DNA from: Oncomelania hupensis
Taxonomy: Eukaryota; Mollusca; Gastropoda; Littorinimorpha; Pomatiopsidae
Assembly (NCBI GenBank): GCA_036898135.1
Contig: CM072515.1
Coordinates: 73,571,253-73,635,252 of the forward strand
Direction of reading: 5' to 3'
DNA length: 64,000 nucleotides
Part shown: positions 60,255 through 64,000 of the stretch, one piece after another
Numbering within the stretch: the first letter of the stretch is position 1
Layout of the letters: every line of letters starts with the position of its first letter
Made by a program: the position numbers and the translations under genes
The notes under the pieces: model-generated
Databases searched by the model: none
Seen by the model: the letters and a program-made list of their open reading frames with translations, nothing else
What the model was told of the DNA's origin: nothing

Positions 60255-63200
60255 CTATAATAAGACTTGACAGAGTGGGGAGTGGCCTACACCATGGATC
60301 CAGTCACTTTTTATCCCTCTTTCCAAAATGGGTAACCTTCAGGAGTGTCAAAATTATTACACTATCAGCCTTATCACCCATCCCAGCAAAGAACTGCTGA
60401 AAATAATCCTCAACAGGTTGAAAACTCAAGCTGAACAAATCATGCAGTCCTCCACAACAGCGCCATCGGGAACTGGTTCAGAACAACAATTGGCGTGCGT
60501 CAAGGATGCCTACTCTCTCCAACACTCTTCAACATCTTTCTGGAGCGCAACATGTCAAATGCCCTTGCATATCACGAAGGCACAGTCAGCATAGGGGATA
60601 GAGCAATCTCCAACCTCCGTTTTGCGGATTATTACTATTAAGTTTATTATTATTATGTTTATTATGTTAATTTTATCAATCATTTTATTTATTAAAAAAC
60701 AATATTGTTATCATTGTTTTTATTATTATTATTATTGTTATTACTATTTGGATATCGATATGGCACTTTTGGGGGGGGATAAATGTGTAACACAAATTTC
60801 CAGTTTGTCTCATTTGAGCTTTTGCTCAGAGCCTCTGTTTTGTTTGTGAGAAAGGTAATTGAGAGTAAGTAGAGAACCTAGTACTCTCCCGAAGAGATTC
60901 CACATTTTTCAATGATGATGATCAAGATGATGAAAAAGAATGTGTAACATTATATTGCATGAGGAGTATCAAAGACAAAATAATGGTCATGTTGGCCCCT
61001 GTTTTTCAACATATAGGTAGTGATGAACACAGGCATTGCCAAGACAGCCAAGCTGCACCTGTTCAACACCAATGTTCTGAAGGATCTGCTATCTCTGTAT
61101 CATTGGCCTGGGCCGACACAGTGGAAAGCCAAGGGCTCGCGGGATGACAAACAGGCTCTATCGGACCAGGTCAGCGTAGCATTTCTTGTTTCTTTCAGCG
61201 TTATATAGTAGGGGACACATTCCTTATCTGTGATGAGGTGTGGAATAGAAGTGTGCATTTAGGATGAATAAACAGGGAGGGTGGCCTTGTGGTGCAGTTG
61301 TTCAGGATGCTGGTTCCCCCTATGGGGGTGCCAGGGGTTTCAGTAAAAGTAGTATCCCCACTTTCTGGAAATTTAGTGCTTTAAATTCCCACTGTCGCTG
61401 TCTTTCTCCTTTGTTCTTTCTCATTCCTACTCTGTTCTATCAATCTACTATACTATCTTCTTCTTCGCTAGTCCAATCACCTACCTTTTTTCTTGAAAAC
61501 TCTTCTGGTACAAAACTCCTCATTTGTGTGTGAGCTCTTTTGGATCAGCTTGGAAATATTGGATGCTTTCTGCCAAATGGTCACTGGGGCTTCTTATGAT
61601 GTTATTATTTGGCAATGTAGGCATTTTATATGTATGTGTTTTGTTGATATTTTATAATGATGTTTGTATTCTATTTTGTTTTTGTAAACAAGGGTTCGAT
61701 AAATTAGGGTATATCCTCAGCGTCCTCTGCGTGAGATGTCTTTATTGTAAATTGACCGGCTAGTGGAGTGCCTTCAGTGTTACCACTAGGTTGTTTCGGC
61801 GGATCTTTTATGCGGATCAGGGATGAGTCCTCTTTCAGCAAAGTTGTGGTCTTGATTTTTTGGTCCTGATTCGGCTCTTTGCAGTCTGCTGGACCCTGTA
61901 AGTAATGAATAACTAATTAAATATATGGTGAAGGCCGCAGGTTAAAACCCGCAATGAACGAACTTATTTGAATTGGGCCACATGGGTTTTTCTCAGCTTC
62001 TTTGGTTTGATTCCTCCCTTCAAATAATAGTATTGAAAACAGTCAGACAAATAATTATGATAAAAACATTAAGATGTAAAACTTTGGTTTCCTTTCAGTC
62101 TTTTAATGGAGTTGGATATGTTGATTTGAACATCGTTTTGCGCATTCATATTTATAACCAAGTGTTCTTCATGTTGCAGTTAATATTCTCAAAAAAACGT
62201 TTTCATCATGTCTAAGTCTGAAGAAATTATGGTGAAGTCGTTTTCAATGCCCAAAACATTCTTTCGGGAGGTATTTATCAGTATTTGTGTAAATGTCATA
62301 CGAAAACTCGCGATTACGACATGCCAAAATTAGAGTTCATGATTGCGAATAGACCTATGTCAAGCGATCGTAAAAGATTGATGATCTTCAGATCTAAATT
62401 CTTCATCCAGACAAATGCAATGGGTTAAATCTATCACAGCGTCATGAAGCAAGTCATAGGCTGTACATTCTGTCATCATGTTGATGACAAAATTACTTCA
62501 GTTTCTCCAAAAATGAGATGTGATCCATAGGCTAGTAGCAGCAAGAAAGATTGGGAACACAATTCTTAGTAAGGGAAAAATCATCACCTAATTTAAAAAA
62601 AAAAAAAAAAAAAATTTTTCGTTGCACAAATGCTAAGAGTACTAAAGTGAAATTGCTCAGCTCGGTGATGAGGTGACAGCATTTGTTTGTGAAGAAACAA
62701 AGCCTGCAAAGTGCCAAAATAGATTCTGTGTGTTGTGTGTGCCATGACATTCCAATCAGTGCAGATGATGAAGTTAGAATGCAAAACTTGCCTCATTTTG
62801 GACTCCTTTGTTTCCAGGTAATGTTAAACAATCAATAGTAAGGTAACTCCTTTTGTTAGTATCAGAGCATTGCCGTTATGTTCATTTAGGTCTAGGAGTC
62901 TGCATGACGAACAGTGTTGTTTCCATTTCACGTCAACAGAAAGTGAACCATATAGACCATCACAGCGTTTGGACTAAAAATTAATGTAGATGTGCAAGGA
63001 AATATCTCGTTAATGGGTAAGATAGTTTGTGCGGAATACAGTTTTTTTATGTCAGTCTGCAAGGGATGATTTCATATAGGCGCTGATAACATATAAAAAA
63101 GCTGGGTGTTTTTTTTCAGCTCTATCTAGATATTTTCATAACATTTGAATAACGTAAAGATAATTACCAAATATTATCACGATGGGCAGAACATGAAGGA

Positions 63201-63944
63201 TAGATAAGTTGGTAGTTCCAAAGCAAGGTAAATGCGCACTTATGAAGCAGAAATAGCAAGATGGGAAACACGTTTCCTCTGAATATATTAACATTAAAAA
63301 GGGAATGTAAGCATGAGGTTGATACAGATCGCTGTGTTTTGAGTCTGTCACTCCCATTTTTGGTGGTCACTGACCTGTTAACCAATAAAATCTGTTTTCC
63401 AACCTTCTATTCCATCGGACGATAAACACAGCAGATACCCGACTTGATTGTGGGGCTGCATTGTACACCTGTCTTTTGAAGGGAAAACGGGAATTCCCTT
63501 TTCAATGAGCGTCTACTAGCATTGAATAAAACGTGTGTACCAAGTTTCAGGTCAGTTGGGCCATTAACACCGGAGAGCAACAAACAAACAGACAAGCACC
63601 CCAGACAGACACACTGAGACAGACATTCAAACAGACAGACATAACGCAACCTATGAACTCTAAGCTTTGAAGCGGGGACATAACAAGATGATGATGAAGA
63701 TAATTCTGCAACTGTCACTTTCTTCACTAAAACTTTATTTGTATGATTGGGTAGTTAAATTTTTGTAACAATTTAGTGTAATGTTTTCTGCATTCTTTTG
63801 TTGTTTCTTTCTGGTAACCTAGTTGCAGTATAGCGCAGTCCAGAGAGAGGTAGCAGAGAGAGTTCATCCTGTCTTGGTTGACCTGCTGACCAACCACAAG
63901 TTTGGCATCTGCTTTCGTGACAAGTTTGTGGGCCTGACTGCCAT
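45921..63944 (+). CDS. URB1: URB1-like nucleolar pre-ribosomal protein, N-terminal part (runs off window)
   Basis: Nine exons (45921-45936, 47207-47383, 48138-48298, 50423-50560, 51490-51648, 54711-54807, 55720-55802, 61017-61169, 63823-63944) join in phase to 368 residues, open at the right edge. URB1/NPA1 is a large nucleolar scaffold for early 60S subunit assembly; animal proteins exceed 2000 residues, so most of it lies outside. The start is Lys-rich (KKRAGEKKRPKKG), a likely nucleolar signal. FSYLRFKFLLRS, ALQTFLDRS, then helical repeat blocks DVRACATAFFMKLLQVDDDD, LLQEILQGMKYDESDYVI and NTGIAKTAKLHLFNTNVLKD follow the order of the vertebrate Npa1 N-terminal domain. Introns are filled with repeats but all junctions are GT-AG. 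The assignment is by remembered family pattern. Confidence 0.82.
47207..47383 (+). CDS. URB1: URB1 exon 2
   Basis: GADKKRAGEKKRPKKGLDHE basic segment, then EFSYLRFKFLLRSHDTVGK. Acceptor CAATCAG, donor GTAAGA. Phase 1 in and out. Confidence 0.8.
47882..48075 (+). mobile_element. SINE family 4, copy 1 (tRNA-like head)
   Basis: CTGTAGCTCCGCGGTAGAGC, then CCCAGGTTCGAATCCCCTGT (B box), then GATTGCTCTGGTGGTTCAGT and TTGATTTAGGTCCCTGTCCC. The same blocks recur at 48390-48560. Confidence 0.7.
48138..48298 (+). CDS. URB1: URB1 exon 3
   Basis: LQTFLDRSVGTGEESDSEAD (acidic insert), then LLLLDSYLKSSPQCTEVLDL, LPQKLSPQD. Acceptor GTTGCAG, donor GTGAGT. It is flanked on both sides by SINE family 4 copies. 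Confidence 0.82.
48390..48560 (+). mobile_element. SINE family 4, copy 2
   Basis: CTGATGACCCAGGTTTGAAT, CCGTGGAGGGCAAAAAATAA, GATTGCTCTGGTGGTTCAGT, TTGATTTAGGTCCCTATCCC. The tRNA-like head is truncated. Confidence 0.65.
48832..50218. repeat. 45-bp minisatellite, about 31 units, in URB1 intron 3
   Basis: The unit contains CCCATGCTTGATAGATCTGT followed by GTTGAGGGCATACAGCTC. Units differ at one spot (ATACAG, ACACAG, ACTCAG, ACACCG). Two units with GTTGATGG lie exactly 10 units (450 bp) apart, each preceded by the same ACTCAG-ATACAG order. As 45 is a multiple of 3 and no stop falls in frame, frames over 380 codons stay open on both strands. These are not genes. Confidence 0.97.
50423..50560 (+). 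CDS. URB1: URB1 exon 4
   Basis: MGLVFTWLKYVLHTCPRIND, QFEKTQHHLVATILKNIGCV, LNNIRK. Acceptor AATCTGCAG, donor GTAGGT, phase 0-0. Confidence 0.82.
50645..50910 (-). mobile_element. SINE family 5 with tRNA-like head
   Basis: Minus strand: CCGAGCGTTGTAGCCGCGTG, GTCTAAGGCAGCATTATCTT, B-box-like GGGATCGATCCCGCC near 50815. Tail includes CTAATATTAGG and GCCACAGGCTGCAACTCG near 50655-50675. Confidence 0.7.
51108..51476 (+). repeat. 30-bp tandem array with about 11 AATAAA hexamers
   Basis: The unit ATTGGGTTTTCAATAAAATC plus TGTATTCTAT repeats about 12 times, with one unit shortened near 51330. It ends 13 bp before URB1 exon 5. Each typical unit holds a canonical polyadenylation hexamer. Confidence 0.95.
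51490..51648 (+). CDS. URB1: URB1 exon 5
   Basis: DKNPALVKPALMLLIAITTL, DSKFARMLHHQLDFSSQHLL, NLWVEALRRRNRK. Acceptor TTGTTTTAG, donor GTCAGT, phase 0-0. The acceptor's pyrimidine tract sits at the edge of the AATAAA array. Confidence 0.85.
52194..52919. mobile_element. piggyBac-like non-autonomous element, TTAA target site
   Basis: TTAA|CCCTCTAAC at the left and GTTAGAGGG|TTAA at the right. TTAA duplication and CCC ends are typical of piggyBac. On the minus strand at about 52475-52595 an acidic segment (GEDSDLDFHFDDLFLSDLNN) resembles the acidic N-terminus of piggyBac transposases; the catalytic domain is missing. Confidence 0.7.
53038..53118 (+). mobile_element. Retroposon family R, 3'-end fragment with (TAATG)n tail
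   Basis: TCCTGATTTGGCTCGGAAGA, CCGCTGGACCTAAAGCAATA, then ATGTAATGTAATGTAATG. This shows the 3' end and tail type of family R. Confidence 0.65.
53424..53567 (+). CDS. Possible first exon or small ORF with a signal anchor (uncertain)
   Basis: 47 codons: a short head (MRFSGC), a membrane segment (WILTILLIGILTSLFL), then an acidic Ser-rich stalk (SSDSDEESNAETVPVSESL). This layout suits a type II membrane protein such as a glycosyltransferase. A GTGAGT donor at 53564 overlaps the TGA, so it may be exon 1 of a nested gene. No partner exons were found in the window. It lies in URB1 intron 5. Confidence 0.3.
   Translation: MRFSGCWILTILLIGILTSLFLSHESQNSSDSDEESNAETVPVSESL
54711..54807 (+). CDS. URB1: URB1 exon 6
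   Basis: DEADVRACATAFFMKLLQVD, DDDITRALVEQK. Acceptor GAGTAG, donor GTAAAT. Aligns in order with the vertebrate stretch around VRQAYVQFALSFL. Confidence 0.8.
54855..54950 (-). mobile_element. SINE family 1 tail fragment
   Basis: GTAGCGCTTTTCCAGTCCAA, AGCTGCTCAAGGCACTGG, GGTACAGGATCTTTACACAA match the family 1 tail in reverse. Confidence 0.65.
55720..55802 (+). CDS. URB1: URB1 exon 7
   Basis: LLQEILQGMKYDESDYVIAN, LKTFHTF. Acceptor CGTTTCAG, donor GTAAGT. Phase 1 in and 0 out. Confidence 0.82.
55822..55843 (+). repeat. (AAT)n microsatellite
   Basis: Seven AAT units immediately before the 5' end of the RTE LINE. Confidence 0.85.
55845..57597 (+). mobile_element. RTE-like LINE (copy 5), 5' end and endonuclease region
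   Basis: Starts CCTGTGGGTTCGGGCACTGA, the same 5' end as copy 3 at 24205. It passes through degraded endonuclease frames (SRHHWAKVFYTEVTG, NITIMQTYAPASAYD near 56430) and a linker (DLDKLQDQEVAEIFQAKIGG, 56930-56990) to KSAGVDN near 57515. Several stops and frameshifts. It is interrupted at about 57597 and resumes at 60255. Confidence 0.85.
57598..58666 (+). mobile_element. CR1/L2-like LINE, RT domain (left part)
   Basis: RT blocks in order: LLTLLDLSFAFDTIDHSILL, FGVPQGSVLGPVLFTLYTSL, HHFYADDTQL (catalytic YADD), then after a frameshift near 57980 MTVNKLQLIANKTEVMLTG, LDYCNSLLAGLPSSS, SLLHSLHWLPVSHRII. Stops near 58508. 5' truncated. Split by a hAT element at 58667. Confidence 0.88.
58667..59826 (+). 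mobile_element. hAT element, non-autonomous, 8-bp TSD CTGGCCGT
   Basis: CAAGGATGGGCAA and TTGCCCATCCTTG inverted ends with CTGGCCGT on each side (58659-58666 and 59827-59834). Both ends carry many subterminal AGTAGCGAACTAC-type motifs. At 59041 a short frame (MEKLPTLFKPYVEFFSF, FKCKYGCNVYSASKTTASNL) resembles the BED finger start of a hAT transposase and stops soon after. Confidence 0.88.
59827..60254 (+). mobile_element. CR1/L2-like LINE, 3' end with (TTA)n tail
   Basis: Continues the RT tail (TWNSLPLSLR) and 3' UTR, ending GGGAAAAAGCGCTATATAAA and a (TTA)n run at 60196-60254. The AAAGCGCTATATAA end is shared with SINE family 1. Confidence 0.85.
60255..60635 (+). mobile_element. RTE-like LINE (copy 5), continuation with RT core deletion
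   Basis: Resumes the RTE RT (AAGACTTGACAGAGTGGGGA, NLQECQNYYTISLITHPSKE, IILNRLKTQAEQI), then jumps to SSTTAPSGTGSEQ and NLRFAD near 60610. The block between, including the GFRAGRST-type motif, is deleted. Confidence 0.8.
61017..61169 (+). CDS. URB1: URB1 exon 8
   Basis: VVMNTGIAKTAKLHLFNTNV, LKDLLSLYHWPGPTQWKAKG, SRDDKQALSDQ. Acceptor ACATATAG (weak), donor GTCAGC, phase 0-0. One of the strongest URB1 matches. Confidence 0.85.
61318..61910 (+). mobile_element. Retroposon family R, copy 3
   Basis: Reverse of the 35361 and 36465 copies: GGGGTTTCAGTAAAAGTAGT, CCCACTTTCTGGAAATTTAG, GATGTTTGTATTCTATTTTG, CTGATTCGGCTCTTTGCAGT, GCTGGACCCTGTAAGTAATG. Closest to the 35361 copy at this last block. 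Confidence 0.75.
61930..63820. other. URB1 intron 8, nothing recognised
   Basis: AT-rich non-coding DNA. A poly-A/poly-T junction at 62593-62620 and a CAGACAGACA-rich stretch at 63585-63645 suggest old retroposon remnants. Confidence 0.5.
63823..63944 (+). CDS. URB1: URB1 exon 9 (last in window)
   Basis: LQYSAVQREVAERVHPVLVD, LLTNHKFGICFRDKFVGLTA, donor GTAAGG leaving phase 2. An alternative in-frame acceptor six bases downstream (63829) would drop Leu-Gln. HKFGICFRDK aligns with the vertebrate KHGISFYD region. Confidence 0.8.
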
Positions 63945-64000
63945 GTAAGGCCGATTGATTTTGTGGATTAAATGTTGACTGGCTGACTGATTGATTGATA

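Overview
This is an animal nuclear genome window, most likely from a mollusc and probably a gastropod. That placement is an inference from three things seen here: intron-rich genes with GT-AG junctions, a dense load of RTE- and CR1/L2-like LINEs and tRNA-headed SINEs, and very long simple-sequence arrays. There are no prokaryotic features. Almost all long open frames are transposon or satellite frames. The host genes are made of short exons, which I joined by splice site, phase and protein similarity.

Four host genes can be read. (1) 2245-14164 (+): a four-exon gene for a small secreted protein of about 104 residues that I do not recognise. Its two middle exons are diverged duplicates encoding the same nonapeptide, YGSIPGAVL. 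(2) 19878-30196 (+): a complete six-exon peptidase M20 gene, PM20D2-like, 491 residues, with a C-terminal run of 15-residue repeats. (3) 38210-45102 (-): a CHMP1B-like ESCRT-III gene with five coding exons; its last exon holds only the VPS4-binding MIM motif, and its first, very short coding exon was not found. (4) 45921-63944 (+): the first nine coding exons of a URB1-like (NPA1, 60S ribosome biogenesis) gene that runs off the right edge. Genes 3 and 4 are divergent; less than 0.82 kb separates the URB1 ATG from the first CHMP1B exon seen.

The rest is mobile and repetitive DNA, much of it inside introns. 1-2.1 kb: RTE-like LINE fragment split by an insertion holding a CR1-like fragment. 2.7-8.2 kb: a young Ty3/Gypsy LTR element with a 5-bp target duplication, pol order protease-integrase-RT, and most of RT and RNase H deleted. 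8.9-16.5 kb: SINEs, microsatellites, a solo LTR and a fold-back element packed with GATA motifs. 16.7-18.9 kb: an RTE LINE with an inverted 5' part. 22-28 kb (PM20D2 introns): another RTE copy, a PHD-finger remnant, a 20-bp array and a 1.6-kb TAGTG-type array. 28.4-43.2 kb: Harbinger-like, pogo-like and hAT-like non-autonomous elements and a dispersed retroposon family. 48.8-51.5 kb: a 45-bp minisatellite and a 30-bp array full of AATAAA. 52.2-52.9 kb: a piggyBac-like element. 55.8-60.6 kb: a three-layer nest of RTE LINE, CR1/L2-like LINE and hAT. I found no true tRNA or rRNA gene and no CRISPR array. Between these features 18.9-19.7, 30.7-32.9, 43.2-43.7, 46.0-47.2, 53.1-54.7 and 61.9-63.8 kb hold AT-rich non-coding sequence in which I can support little.
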